Assembly (NCBI RefSeq): GCF_029892095.1 | Contig: NZ_JARZAE010000004.1 | Coordinates: 496,001-560,000 of the forward strand | Direction of reading: 5' to 3' | DNA from: Kitasatospora sp. MAP12-44 | Lineage (GTDB): Bacteria > Actinomycetota > Actinomycetes > Streptomycetales > Streptomycetaceae | DNA length: 64,000 nucleotides | Part shown: piece by piece, positions 1 to 8,580 of the stretch | Layout of the letters: each line of letters starts with the position of its first letter | Position numbering within the stretch: the first letter of the stretch is position 1 | Program-made: the position numbers and the translations under genes | Notes under the pieces: generated by a model | The model's database searches: none | What the model saw: only the letters and a program-made list of their open reading frames with translations | Told to the model about the DNA's origin: nothing

Positions 1-1817
1 TCGACCGCCGCTCCGCCGGCCACCTGCTGGAGGACGGCGAACACCTCCCCGTACTGGACCGCCCGGCCGAACGGCCAGCCCGTGCCGTCGGCGCCGCCGC
101 GCAGCGGGTTGAGATACCTGAACAGCGCCGCGAGCGCCGCCTCCCGTACGCGATCGGCGTCCGGGGAGCGGGTCGCGAGCCGGGCGACCACCGTCACCCC
201 CTGGTAGTCGGGGGGTTGCACGACCAGCCGGGTGCCGATCAGCCGCCGCTCGTCGAGGGCCGACGCGATGGCGGACAGCAGCTGCTCACCGGGGATCAGC
301 TGCTCGAGCCGCAGGCGGTCGCCGTCGTCCGCCACCGCGTCGGGGACCACGAGCACGCGCACCGCGCCCGCCTCCCCGGCCAGGGCCGGCACGCACTTGA
401 CCCGGGCCGCCGCAGGGGCGGCCTGCCGGGCGATCAGCTCGAAGTCCCCGGCTGTGACGGCGCGTTCCTGCAGGCGCAGCAGGTGGGGGGCGCGCAGTTT
501 GGCGTTCTCCACCGTCTCGCCGTCGACCCCGCCCCTGGCCGCCTCGCGGTTGTCGACCCTGGCCACGTACGGGACCGAGCTGCGCAGCACCGAGATCGTC
601 CCCCGGGCGACGTTACCGGCGGTCCCGCCGCCCGTACGGTAGTGCGGCACGCGCAGCCGCGCCCCTTTGGGCGGCACCGCGCCGAACGGGCGCAGGCTTC
701 CGTCGGGCTCCCGGACGGCGGGCGGGAACATGAACTCCCCCGTGGTCGCGTCGATCACCACATGCCGGTCGGTCGGTGCCGAGTCGCCGAAGTGCTCCAC
801 CGCCGTCCAGCGCTGCCAGCCCTCGCCGGCCGAGACCTCGACCGTCGGCGGCTCGCCGTCGAGCAGCACGGGCTGCCTCGCGAGGCGAAAGCGCTGGCCC
901 GCGACCCCTTCCGAGGTGCCGAGAGGTGCGTCGGTGACGGTCTGGGCGTGGCCGACGGTCGCGGTGCCGCCGACGGTGAACACCTCCGCGCGGCGGATCG
1001 TGGGGGACTCGGAGTAGAACGGCTGGCCCGGCTCTGGCGCGGTCACCCGGCAGCGCAGCCAGCCCGCCCGCCGCCCGGCGACCACCGAGGCGACCTGCCC
1101 GGCGGGCACGAAGACCACCACCTCGCCGGGCCTGTTGAGGCCTCCGGTGCTGTCGGAGCCGGTCTCGCAGGCGATCCACCGCGCGCCGTCCCACACCTCC
1201 CACACCAGTGGCGGCTGGCGCGGATCGACGCCGACGCCCTCCACCCGGCTGTCCAGCCTGACCACCAGGATGCAGCGCGGTACGACGGCCGGCAGCGCGA
1301 ACAGCACGGCGTCGCCGATCTCCGGACGCGCTTGAAAGCACGGCACGTCCACGCCGTCGGCCAGCCGTGCCGTGCAGTCGCTCTGCTGCCCCGAGGCGGA
1401 GGCCGTGACCAGCCGGTCGAGGGAGCTGGGGACGACGGGGAGGTCCTCGACCGTGGAGAACACCACCGCCTCCTCGGTCTCGGTGCGCAGCGTGGAGACC
1501 TCGGTGCCCGCCCGCAGCAGAACGGTCTCGGGTTGCGGCGCCGACAGCCAGAAGTCGACCTCCGCGGTCGCCGCGGCCGGCGGGAAGAGCCGGATGCCCA
1601 GCAGGTCGAGGAAGGCGGAGTAGTTCTTCTCCGGCACCCGGTTCAGCCGGTACAGCAGCTGGTCCACCAGGTACGCGAAGGTCTCGATGAGGGTGACGCC
1701 CGGATCGGACACGTTGTGGTCGGTCCACTCCGGCGCGCGCTGCTGGACGTACCTCTTGGCCTCGTCGACGAGTTGTTGGAACCGGCGGTCGTCCAGGTTC
1801 GGGGAGGGCAGCGCCAT
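1..1817 (-). CDS. Putative baseplate assembly protein (baseplate-J/wedge, Afp11-like), partial
   Basis: Structural wedge protein of the injection system baseplate. The reading frame opens with ATG at 1817 (MALPSPNLDDRRFQQLVDEA) and stays open to the window edge, about 605 residues, so the C-terminus is missing. The N-terminus has the typical start of this family, a short segment ending in DPGVTLIETFAYLVD (about residues 38-52) followed by YRLNRVPEKNY. Near the edge it reads RYLNPLRGG..GWPFGR, also characteristic of the family C-terminal half. The start overlaps the gp25 stop as TGATG, so the two are probably translationally coupled. In related systems this protein joins the hub to the sheath base. 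Family assignment is firm; the exact wedge subtype is inferred. Confidence 0.88.
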   Translation of the reverse strand, partial: MALPSPNLDDRRFQQLVDEAKRYVQQRAPEWTDHNVSDPGVTLIETFAYLVDQLLYRLNRVPEKNYSAFLDLLGIRLFPPAAATAEVDFWLSAPQPETVLLRAGTEVSTLRTETEEAVVFSTVEDLPVVPSSLDRLVTASASGQQSDCTARLADGVDVPCFQARPEIGDAVLFALPAVVPRCILVVRLDSRVEGVGVDPRQPPLVWEVWDGARWIACETGSDSTGGLNRPGEVVVFVPAGQVASVVAGRRAGWLRCRVTAPEPGQPFYSESPTIRRAEVFTVGGTATVGHAQTVTDAPLGTSEGVAGQRFRLARQPVLLDGEPPTVEVSAGEGWQRWTAVEHFGDSAPTDRHVVIDATTGEFMFPPAVREPDGSLRPFGAVPPKGARLRVPHYRTGGGTAGNVARGTISVLRSSVPYVARVDNREAARGGVDGETVENAKLRAPHLLRLQERAVTAGDFELIARQAAPAAARVKCVPALAGEAGAVRVLVVPDAVADDGDRLRLEQLIPGEQLLSAIASALDERRLIGTRLVVQPPDYQGVTVVARLATRSPDADRVREAALAALFRYLNPLRGGADGTGWPFGRAVQYGEVFAVLQQVAGGAAV

Positions 1818-2248
1818 CAGCTCGTCCCCCCGTCCGACGCCTCTGGGGACTCCGGGGACTCCGGGATGGTGTAGAAGGGGAAGACGAGGTTGCGGCGGTC
1901 GTTGGTGGACCGCACGGCGTAGTGGACGTCGATGTAGAGCGTTCCCTCCTCGATGGTGTCGAAGGCGATCACGACGTCGTCGACCTCGATGCGCGGCTCC
2001 CAGCGTTCCAGCGCGATGCGCACCTCGCGCGCAATGCGGCCCGCGGTGGTGCCGTCGCCCGGCGCGAACACGTATTCGTGGATGCCGCAGCCGAACTCCG
2101 GGCGCATCGGCCGCTCTCCGGGAGCGGTGCCGAGGACGAGCCGGATCGCCTCGGCGATCTCCCGGTCCCGGTCGACCATGCCGATGCCGCCGGTGGCGTT
2201 CACCCGGAGCGGGAACGCCCAGCCGCGGCCGATGAAGCCGCCGCTCAT
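1817..2248 (-). CDS. gp25/GPW family baseplate protein
   Basis: A 143-residue lysozyme-like-fold baseplate component (Afp9/gp25 type) that links the wedge to the sheath initiator. It begins MSGGFIGRGWAFPLRVN, which fits the family N-terminus (short polar start, then G.G.aFPl), and has the family core E(I)AEAIRLVLGTAPGERPMRPEFGCGIHEYVF. The ATG at 2248 is chosen because it is the last of four tandem RBS-ATG units and gives the canonical N-terminus; a GTG at 2278 would add ten unconserved residues. It overlaps the next baseplate gene by one base. Expression is probably influenced by the repeated start signals upstream. Confidence 0.92.
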   Translation of the reverse strand: MSGGFIGRGWAFPLRVNATGGIGMVDRDREIAEAIRLVLGTAPGERPMRPEFGCGIHEYVFAPGDGTTAGRIAREVRIALERWEPRIEVDDVVIAFDTIEEGTLYIDVHYAVRSTNDRRNLVFPFYTIPESPESPEASDGGTS

Positions 2249-2310
2249 GCAACGCACCCGCTCATGCGACATCTCCACTCATGCGACGCCTCCACTCATG
2301 CAATGCCTCC
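2243..2310 (-). repeat. Four 17-bp tandem RBS/start-codon units at the PAAR-gp25 junction
   Basis: On the minus strand four head-to-tail 17-bp units run 2310-2294, 2293-2277, 2276-2260 and 2259-2243. They read GGAGGCATTGCATGAGT, GGAGGCGTCGCATGAGT, GGAGATGTCGCATGAGC and GGGTGCGTTGCATGAGC. Each holds a purine-rich Shine-Dalgarno-like segment and ATGAG. Starts fall at 2299, 2282, 2265 and 2248. Because the period is 17, the first three starts each open a six-codon frame (MSGGVA, MSGDVA, MSGCVA) that ends in the TGA overlapping the next ATG. The fourth opens gp25. The PAAR gene ends at the TGA of the first unit. Confidence 0.9.
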
Positions 2311-2607
2311 GATCAGCACGTTGAACGCGCCGGTCACGATGGTGGCTCCGCAGGCCGTCTCGTCCCCCAGGCGGGCCGCGGGCAGCCCGCCGATCAGGAC
2401 CACTCCTCCGGACGCCGCCGCGAGGCTGGGCATGACGAGGTTGGCGGGCCCGAGCTCCACATGGGGGACGCAGGCGTGCAGGCTGCCTACGACGGCGGCC
2501 GGCCGGCCGCCGATCAGCACGGTCTCCACCGCGACGGCGCCCGGTGGCGCGAGGGTGATGACACCACCGTGGTCGGTGCTGTCACCGGTCCGGGCTGCGG
2601 GGGGCAT
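2296..2607 (-). CDS. PAAR-domain spike tip protein
   Basis: A 103-residue PAAR protein expected to form the sharp cone capping the VgrG-like spike (Afp10 role). The sequence shows the PAAR pattern: MPPAARTGDSTDHGG near the N-terminus, then TVLIGGRPAAVVGSLHAC and VVLIGGLPAARLGDETACG, two glycine-rich beta repeats with His/Cys positions that usually bind one metal ion. No effector domain is fused. ATG at 2607 is preceded by GGGAGACC. The gene stops inside the first unit of the 17-bp repeat leading to gp25, so the two are probably coupled. Confidence 0.92.
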   Translation of the reverse strand: MPPAARTGDSTDHGGVITLAPPGAVAVETVLIGGRPAAVVGSLHACVPHVELGPANLVMPSLAAASGGVVLIGGLPAARLGDETACGATIVTGAFNVLIGGIA

Positions 2608-2659
2608 CTGCGGTCTCCCATCCAGAATTGATGATCAGTCAGTTACTTTGCTCTGCCTG

Positions 2660-4441
2660 TCAGTTGATGCGGATGAGGTCGGCCTTGAGCACCGCCAGCA
2701 CGCCGCCGTCCACGGTGACCCCCGTCTCGCCGTTGACGGTCACCGATCCGCCGCGCAGCTTCACCTCTCCCGTGCCGGCGTCGAGGGTGATCCCGGATGA
2801 GGAGAGACGCACCGAACTCCCCGTCCCCGCAGCGCCCGAGACGGTCAGGACGATCTCGCCGCGCTGCTCGTCCAGCCTCAGCTCCAGCTTCTGGTCACCG
2901 CTGGCCAGCCGGACGCCGGACGGGCCGCCGGGCACGTCCAGCAGCTCCAGGCGGTTGCCCGAACGGGACACCAGCGAGCGGCGGTTGACCCGCCCGGCGG
3001 CCGGATCGACCAGCGGCACCTCGTGCGTCGAGGGGTGGTCGACGCCGTTGTAGAGGCCGCCCAGCACATAGGGGCAGTCGAGGGAGCCGTGCTCGAACCC
3101 GACCAGTACCTCGTCGTTGACCTCGGGACTGAACACGCCGCCCCCTCCGTGGCCTCCCCACTGCACCGTGCGCACCCAGTCGGAGACGTAAGTGTCGTCC
3201 AGCCAGGGGAACTTCAGCCGAACCCAACCGCGTTGCGCCTCGCCCGGCTCCCGGACGTCTGTGACCACGGCGATCGCCAGACCCTGGATCCGCGGCCCGC
3301 GCGACGGCGCGTTGCCCCCGGTGACGAGCCCGGCGAGCGAGCGGTCCGGCGCCGCGCTGACCACGACGGTGGTGCGGTAGCCGCGGTACGGCTCCAGGAG
3401 ATGGCGCACCGCGGTGGCGGTGTAGCGGCCGGAGAAGGCGGCTCCGACGTTGCCCAGGGCGACGGGTGTGCCGGCCCGCAGCCTCGGGTTGCCCTCGACG
3501 ACCGCCTCCACCTCCCCGAAGCCGGCGGCCACCGAGGCGGCGAGCGACTCGGCCGCCGCCGTCGTCTCCGCCTGCGTGCGGTACGGGGTGTCGGCGACGG
3601 TCAGCCGGGCGGGACCGGTGAAGGCGGAGGTCACCACGGACGGGCTCAGCCCCGGGAGCACGGTCGGGTCGGCCGCCGACACCGACGGCTCCGTGGCGAC
3701 CAGGGCCTTCTTGGTGGTGACGTCCCAGCCGCGCACCTCGACCGTGTCCGCCCCGGCGACGCCAGTCAGCACACTGCGCAGCTCCAGCAGGTTGCGGCCG
3801 TACTCCAGGACCATCAGGTTCTGCGGGGCCGGGGTGGTGGGCGGCGGGGCGGCGGAGGCGGGCTCGGGCTTGACGAACTCCAGCAGGCCCTCCTCGTCGA
3901 CACGCACCTGCGCGCCGCTCTCCAGCGCCAGGTACTGGAGGAACTCCCAGTCCGAGACGTTGGCTTGGGAGAGCTGCTGGTGGACGACGGCGAAGGCATC
4001 GATGCGGCCGCAGCCCAGCCCGGCGCCCGTGGCGACCTCGCGGACGATGTCCGCGGTCGTCATGTTGCGGAACGCCTTCACCCTGCGCCCGCGCATCAGG
4101 CGGTGGGTGATCGCCGACGCCCGTACGACGGTGAACGTGCCCGTCGTGTCCACCTCCAGCTCCAGCGCGGTCACCTCGCCGGTGAACAGCCGCACCTGCG
4201 CGTGACCCTGCAGGGTGACCACCGAGACCCGCAGCCGGGTGCCGATGGAAATGCCCGTCGCGGCAAGGAACTTGTGGTCCGCGTCGCGGAACGACAGGAC
4301 GGCGGTGTCGGGCAGGCCGACACTCTGGTCGATGTCGCAGGAGACCAGCTGCGCCGCCCAGATCGGCGGCAGCTCGCCCGGTGCCTCGACGACGGGCTCC
4401 GCGGCGAAGGACCGGCCGCCGCGCGCCTCGGGAGTGGTCAT
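2660..4441 (-). CDS. VgrG/gp27-gp5-like spike protein (Afp8-like)
   Basis: A 593-residue trimeric spike/hub protein. Residues about 1-370 resemble the gpD/gp27-like hub (MTTADIVREVATGAGL, then VSDWEFLQYLALESGAQVRV). About 385-465 is a gp5 OB-fold with the family signature GWVRLKFPWLDD, SDWVRTVQW, and NDEVLVGFEHGSLDCPYVLG. The last 100 residues form repetitive beta-helix needle segments. The ATG at 4441 overlaps the stop of the LysM gene as ATGA; the frame extends upstream but that part is antisense-like and out of family. No lysozyme or C-terminal effector extension is present, as expected for an eCIS whose cargo sits in the tube lumen. Confidence 0.93.
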   Translation of the reverse strand: MTTPEARGGRSFAAEPVVEAPGELPPIWAAQLVSCDIDQSVGLPDTAVLSFRDADHKFLAATGISIGTRLRVSVVTLQGHAQVRLFTGEVTALELEVDTTGTFTVVRASAITHRLMRGRRVKAFRNMTTADIVREVATGAGLGCGRIDAFAVVHQQLSQANVSDWEFLQYLALESGAQVRVDEEGLLEFVKPEPASAAPPPTTPAPQNLMVLEYGRNLLELRSVLTGVAGADTVEVRGWDVTTKKALVATEPSVSAADPTVLPGLSPSVVTSAFTGPARLTVADTPYRTQAETTAAAESLAASVAAGFGEVEAVVEGNPRLRAGTPVALGNVGAAFSGRYTATAVRHLLEPYRGYRTTVVVSAAPDRSLAGLVTGGNAPSRGPRIQGLAIAVVTDVREPGEAQRGWVRLKFPWLDDTYVSDWVRTVQWGGHGGGGVFSPEVNDEVLVGFEHGSLDCPYVLGGLYNGVDHPSTHEVPLVDPAAGRVNRRSLVSRSGNRLELLDVPGGPSGVRLASGDQKLELRLDEQRGEIVLTVSGAAGTGSSVRLSSSGITLDAGTGEVKLRGGSVTVNGETGVTVDGGVLAVLKADLIRIN

Positions 4442-5169
4442 GAGCGCCCGCCCTGGGCGAGTTCGGCGAGTTCGTCGATCCCCGGCACGATCAGCTCCGT
4501 GCCGGGGGCGAGCACCATGGGGTCGTCGATGTCGTTGGCCTCGGCGATGGTGCGCCAGGCCGTCGCGTCGCCGTACTCGCGCCAGGCGAGCAGTGGCAGG
4601 CTGTCGCCCGCGATCACCCGGTGGGTGCTGCGCGCCTCCAGCGAGCCGGAGGTCGGGTTCTGGCCCGGCGGATCGACGCTGGCCTCCTTGATGGTGAGCG
4701 AGCAGACGGCCCGCAGCGGCTTGCCGTCGACGTCGAAGAGCGTGTAGCTGACCGACAGCGCGGTCAGCACCCCGTTGAACGAGGTCGTCTTCGACGCGCC
4801 CCAGTCCAGTCGGATCCACGGGCTCGCCGGGGTCTTGTGCGCCAGGCTGCTCGGGGTGGGGACGCAGGCCGTCATCAGCTGCTCCACAGCCTTCTCCACC
4901 GAGTCGTCGTGGGTCGCCGTCGCGTCCAGGAACACCTCCAGGGAGAGCGAGCGCGGTCCGCTGCCGACGAACTCGGGCAGCGCGGACTGGCCGGCCATCC
5001 GGGACGGCGTGCGCCGCCACTCCGTGGACTTGCTCAGCACGAGGGTCGCCGGGTTGAACTGGAGGGGAAGCGTCGCGATCGTCCCGCCGGGCTGGGCGCC
5101 GACCGTCGAAGGGGGCTCCATGATGGTCAGTTGGGCCCGGGTGACACTCGCGGGAACCGCTGACGACAT
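4438..5169 (-). CDS. LysM-containing CIS tube/hub adaptor protein (Afp7-like)
   Basis: A 243-residue protein with an N-terminal CIS tube-adaptor domain (about residues 30-170; LPLQFNPATLVLSKSTEW, LSLEVFLDA, TSFNGVLTALSVSYTLFD) and a C-terminal LysM motif (about 183-232; HRVIAGDSLPLLAWREYGDATAWRTIAEAN). In contractile tails this protein sits between the spike hub and the first tube ring. Start ATG at 5169 has AAGGAGGTGCGGGAGG just upstream. Its stop overlaps the spike gene start by four bases. Confidence 0.92.
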   Translation of the reverse strand: MSSAVPASVTRAQLTIMEPPSTVGAQPGGTIATLPLQFNPATLVLSKSTEWRRTPSRMAGQSALPEFVGSGPRSLSLEVFLDATATHDDSVEKAVEQLMTACVPTPSSLAHKTPASPWIRLDWGASKTTSFNGVLTALSVSYTLFDVDGKPLRAVCSLTIKEASVDPPGQNPTSGSLEARSTHRVIAGDSLPLLAWREYGDATAWRTIAEANDIDDPMVLAPGTELIVPGIDELAELAQGGRS

Positions 5170-5206
5170 CCTCCCGCACCTCCTTCCGTGAGAGTTGTCC
5201 GGTGGG

Positions 5207-5632
5207 TCATGACGGGCGCAGGCCCGCGTGTGCGATTTCCAGCGTCTCCACGGCGGCCTCGGAGTTCGCGGGGTCGAAGGACGGACCCTGCCACCGCACC
5301 GGGACGATGCCGAGCACCTGCCAGCTGACGATGCGGCTCAAGTCGGGCCGCAGTGCCACGATTTCGCCGTCCTTGGGCTCCACCCGCCGGACGATCTCGT
5401 CCAGCCAGCGGGCGATCTTGGTGGTGTCCGCGGTGACGGCGCGGGTCAGCGTGATGTTCGACCAGGTGATGCGGCCCGGCAGTTGCCAGGAGAAGCCGTT
5501 GTTGCCGCCTTCCGCGTACTGCTCGATCTCGACCTGGGCGCCGAGTCCCGCGCAGGTCGCGAACTCCCCGAGGTCGTTGCCGCCGATCGTGAGCCTGAAG
5601 AACACGCTCGTCGCGAAGATGTTGTCGGTCAT
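5207..5632 (-). CDS. Phage tail tube protein, gp19 family (second tube-like subunit, Afp5-like)
   Basis: A 141-residue gp19-type beta-barrel protein. It starts MTDNIFATSVFFRLTIGGND and contains FATCAGLGAQVEIEQYAEGGNN and ITLTRAVTADTTKIARWLDE, the usual tube-protein blocks. A longer, differently placed paralogue lies at 9520-9960 next to the sheath. By synteny with Afp/PVC clusters the sheath-adjacent copy is the main tube and this one, next to LysM and the spike, is the baseplate-proximal tube initiator. The ratio of the two in the particle is not visible from sequence. Confidence 0.9.
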   Translation of the reverse strand: MTDNIFATSVFFRLTIGGNDLGEFATCAGLGAQVEIEQYAEGGNNGFSWQLPGRITWSNITLTRAVTADTTKIARWLDEIVRRVEPKDGEIVALRPDLSRIVSWQVLGIVPVRWQGPSFDPANSEAAVETLEIAHAGLRPS

Positions 5633-5689
5633 CGCTGCTCATCCCTGCTCGTTCCTGCCTTCGTCGCCCGCCCGCCGATCCTTGCCCGC

Positions 5690-8416
5690 TCAGCGACGGC
5701 CGTCGTACGGTCGCCCGGCACGCTCCCTTCCCCTGCGCAGTTCGGCGCGCAGCAGCCGGCCGACGGGTTCGATCAGGCGCCGGGCCAGTTCGTCGATGTC
5801 GGCGCCGGCGGTGGTCTCGGCAGTCGCGGCAGTCTCGGTCGGCGATCGGGTGCTCGCCTCCGCGTGCGAGGCGGCGGCGGTCAGGGGCGGGGCGGCGGCC
5901 GGCGTGCGGGGCGGTACGGCGGTCAACGGCACCCCGGACAACCCCGCCTGCTCGGCCACGCGCTGCAACACCCGTGCCGTGCCGGCCGACGACTGGGACG
6001 GCGAGGGCGGCGATGGGGAGGTGGTCGGCGCGGCGGGAGGACGCAGCGTCGTCAGCCGGTCCGTACCCGGCGCAGCTGGCGTACCTGGCGTACCAGGTGT
6101 TGCCAGTGCGCCCGGTGTGACCACGTCCCCCTCCGCCGTGCGCGCCGGCCAGCTGCCGCCGCTCGGCGGCTGCACCTGAAACGGCTGCGCGGCCCGGAGG
6201 CCAACCGGAAGCCGCTGGACCGGCGCCGGGGCTGCCGCTGTTCCCGGTCGCGCGAGCCGTACCAGGGGCACACTCGGACCGGGCCCGCCGCGCGAGGCGC
6301 TCGTGGACGCCGTACCGCGGTGACGCACGGCGTCCGGGGTGGCGACGACCGGTGGCACCGTACGGTCCGCGCGTCGCCCGCGCGGCAAGGGAGTCGCCGC
6401 AGGCCGCAAAGCGCTTGCGAGCAGCTCCGGTTGGGCGTCCGGCGTTGTCGGCCGAGGGCCACCAGACGTGGAGCGCTGCACGCTCGGACGCCTCGCACGT
6501 GTGGCGCCCAACCGCGACGGTCGCACGTCCTGACCGGCACCCCCGGGGAACACCGACTCCACCGGGTTCGCCGGGCGCTCCGAACGCGAGGCATCGGGTC
6601 GGCGGGCCTCCCCACGCCACGGGAGCCGTAGGACGGCGGTGGCCCGACGCCGCCAACTCCCGGACACTGCCGAGTCCGTGGCGGACCGGCTATCGGTGCT
6701 CGCCGGAGGGACCTGCCGCCATGCGGGCCTGACGACTGGTGTGGCGGGCGCCGCCGCGCGGTCGGTACCCGTTGCGGGCACCGGCGCGGATGCGGCGAGA
6801 GCCAACGCCGTCCGGCGCGCGCCGAGCAGCCCTCGCGCGCGGTGGACAGGCTCGGTCGTACGCCTCACGATGCCACCGCCCGGGACCGGCGAGCGCACCG
6901 GGACCGTCAGCGCAGCGCCATCGCGCCGGGCGGAGCCGCTTCCGCCATCAACCGCGCGCTGGACAGCCGTTGAGTCCGAGGTACCCGTTCTGCCCGGCGT
7001 GTGCGGTGCGTCCGGCGCGGCGGCTTCGCGGGGAGCGCCTTTGCTGCGCAGCACCATCCCGGTCCGCGCGGGAGGCTGCGGCGGTGCGGGAGGCTGCGGC
7101 AGCGCGAGGCTCGTGGGCGCGCCGTGCTCCCGCGCCGATCCGCTCCCGTCCTGCGTGCCGCCGCTCGCCGCCGTGTCCGTGACCCGCGGGACGGCACCGC
7201 CGCGCCTGCCGAGCAATGCGGCGGTACCGCCCGGCACACCCGCGGTCGGCGGCAGCGCGTTGAGCGGTGCACCCAGTCCCCCACGCGTGCGCGCGGGTGC
7301 GGAGTCGGCGTGCCGCTGCAGGGTGGGCTGCGGGGCGGCGGCCGATGGTCCCGCGCCCGGTCCGCCGGGCAGGATCTCTGCCGAGCCGACCGCTTGCGGA
7401 ACCAAGGGCGAGGGCGCGGGCGCGGGCGAAGGTGCGGGGACGATCGGCATCGGTGCGAGCGCGGGACCTGACACGTCGTCGGCTCGGGCTCGACCAGGCC
7501 GTCGGCCGTCCGCAGCCAACTGTGGCGAGGCGCTCGCGGGCAGTGCGGCCAGCGGCGCTCCGAGTACCGGTCGACCCGATGCGGCGCCTTCCACGCCAGC
7601 GCGCTGGACCACGCCGCCAGCGGTCGGGCCCGAGTCGCCGACCGTGCGCTGAGCAGCGATCGGCGCGGGGGTCTCAGCCGGGCCGGCGCCGGCGGTCGCC
7701 TCCGCCCCTGCCACAACCCCGGGTTGTCCCGCGTCGGCGGACCGCTGCGTCGCCGCCGCACCCGTGGACGTGGCATCCGGGCGCTCCACGCGGCGCGGCG
7801 GGCGCGGGGGCAGGGGCAGGGGCGGGATCACGGCGACCGTGCGCGTGGGCGACGACCAGGGGCGCGGTGCCATAATCAGCGACTCGCCGACGGGACGCGG
7901 CCGGACCAGGCCGGACCGTCGCGGTCGGGCCTTCCCCGCAGTCGGCGCGGCACCGACGTCGGGGACCACCCCGGTGGCCGATGTGGCAGGGAGCCGGCGA
8001 CGTACGGCTCCGGACCTCTGCACCTGCGTCACCGGCCCGTCGTGCTCAAGTGCCGCCGCCGGCACCGGTGCAGGTGGAGCGGCGTACGACATCACGGGCT
8101 CGCCGCCACCCGCAGAGGTCGCCGGACCGAGCGGCCGCGCCACCGCCCGCAGGATCCCCACCGGAGCCGAACCGAGCACCGCGTGCCCGAGTTCCCCGCA
8201 CAGCGACGGGTCCCGCCAGGAGGCGAGCCGCGAGCGGAACCGCAGGCCGTCGCTGACCCCGGCCGCCGCCCCCGCGATGGTCGGGGCCAGCGGCGCGACC
8301 GCACGCCAGCCACCGCCCGCACCCCCGCCTGCGCCCACACCCACACCCCCGGACGCACGGCCACCGCTCGCCGCGCCGCCGGCCCCCCGGCGGGCGAACC
8401 TGCCCCAGCTCCCCAT
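5690..8416 (-). CDS. Large Pro/Ala/Arg-rich, probably disordered eCIS-locus protein
   Basis: A 908-residue protein with no recognised domain. An N-terminal 100 residues is Gly/Ala-rich, then semi-ordered (SWRDPSLCGELGHAVLGSA). The next 700 or so are low-complexity Pro/Ala/Arg with recurring short motifs such as VQR, LGAPLxALP and VRLARPG. It ends with a compact, probably helical 45-residue tail (DIDELARRLIEPVGRLLRAE). ATG at 8416 is preferred over the longer frame because it follows the DUF6760 stop by five bases. The tail is the part likely to fold or dock. Its place between assembly proteins and the second tube gene is where a length-setting or scaffold factor could sit, but it lacks the long coiled-coil usual for tape measures. 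Function unknown. Confidence 0.75.
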   Translation of the reverse strand: MGSWGRFARRGAGGAASGGRASGGVGVGAGGGAGGGWRAVAPLAPTIAGAAAGVSDGLRFRSRLASWRDPSLCGELGHAVLGSAPVGILRAVARPLGPATSAGGGEPVMSYAAPPAPVPAAALEHDGPVTQVQRSGAVRRRLPATSATGVVPDVGAAPTAGKARPRRSGLVRPRPVGESLIMAPRPWSSPTRTVAVIPPLPLPPRPPRRVERPDATSTGAAATQRSADAGQPGVVAGAEATAGAGPAETPAPIAAQRTVGDSGPTAGGVVQRAGVEGAASGRPVLGAPLAALPASASPQLAADGRRPGRARADDVSGPALAPMPIVPAPSPAPAPSPLVPQAVGSAEILPGGPGAGPSAAAPQPTLQRHADSAPARTRGGLGAPLNALPPTAGVPGGTAALLGRRGGAVPRVTDTAASGGTQDGSGSAREHGAPTSLALPQPPAPPQPPARTGMVLRSKGAPREAAAPDAPHTPGRTGTSDSTAVQRAVDGGSGSARRDGAALTVPVRSPVPGGGIVRRTTEPVHRARGLLGARRTALALAASAPVPATGTDRAAAPATPVVRPAWRQVPPASTDSRSATDSAVSGSWRRRATAVLRLPWRGEARRPDASRSERPANPVESVFPGGAGQDVRPSRLGATRARRPSVQRSTSGGPRPTTPDAQPELLASALRPAATPLPRGRRADRTVPPVVATPDAVRHRGTASTSASRGGPGPSVPLVRLARPGTAAAPAPVQRLPVGLRAAQPFQVQPPSGGSWPARTAEGDVVTPGALATPGTPGTPAAPGTDRLTTLRPPAAPTTSPSPPSPSQSSAGTARVLQRVAEQAGLSGVPLTAVPPRTPAAAPPLTAAASHAEASTRSPTETAATAETTAGADIDELARRLIEPVGRLLRAELRRGRERAGRPYDGRR

Positions 8417-8421
8417 ACCGC

Positions 8422-8580
8422 TCAACCGCCTTCGTTGACACGGGTGTTGATCCGCGCGATCTCCCGTACCCACTGCCGGCGCTCGCCGTGGGGCAGGTCG
8501 AGGATGTCCTCCCGCTGCCAGTGGAAGTGGTAGGCGACGTACGCGATCTCCTCATACAGCCGAGCAGTCGCGTACGTCAC
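8422..8580 (-). CDS. Small DUF6760-like eCIS protein
   Basis: A 52-residue protein starting with GTG at 8580, overlapping the upstream stop as GTGA. It reads VTYATARLYEEIAYVAYHFH followed by WQREDILDLPHGERRQWV, matching the tiny family found beside tube and baseplate genes in contractile injection loci (Afp6-sized). The pattern RLYEE-aYhFHW-i-l-H-eRr-Wv is conserved and helical. In related particles proteins of this size are proposed to act at assembly of the tube or baseplate; here that is inferred from position only. Confidence 0.82.
   Translation of the reverse strand: MTYATARLYEEIAYVAYHFHWQREDILDLPHGERRQWVREIARINTRVNEGG

Noticed and set aside
613..1728. A 371-codon minus-strand frame within the baseplate gene
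   Set aside because: It is out of frame with the baseplate-J coding sequence, which shows clear family motifs through the same region; composition is Arg/Gly-rich.
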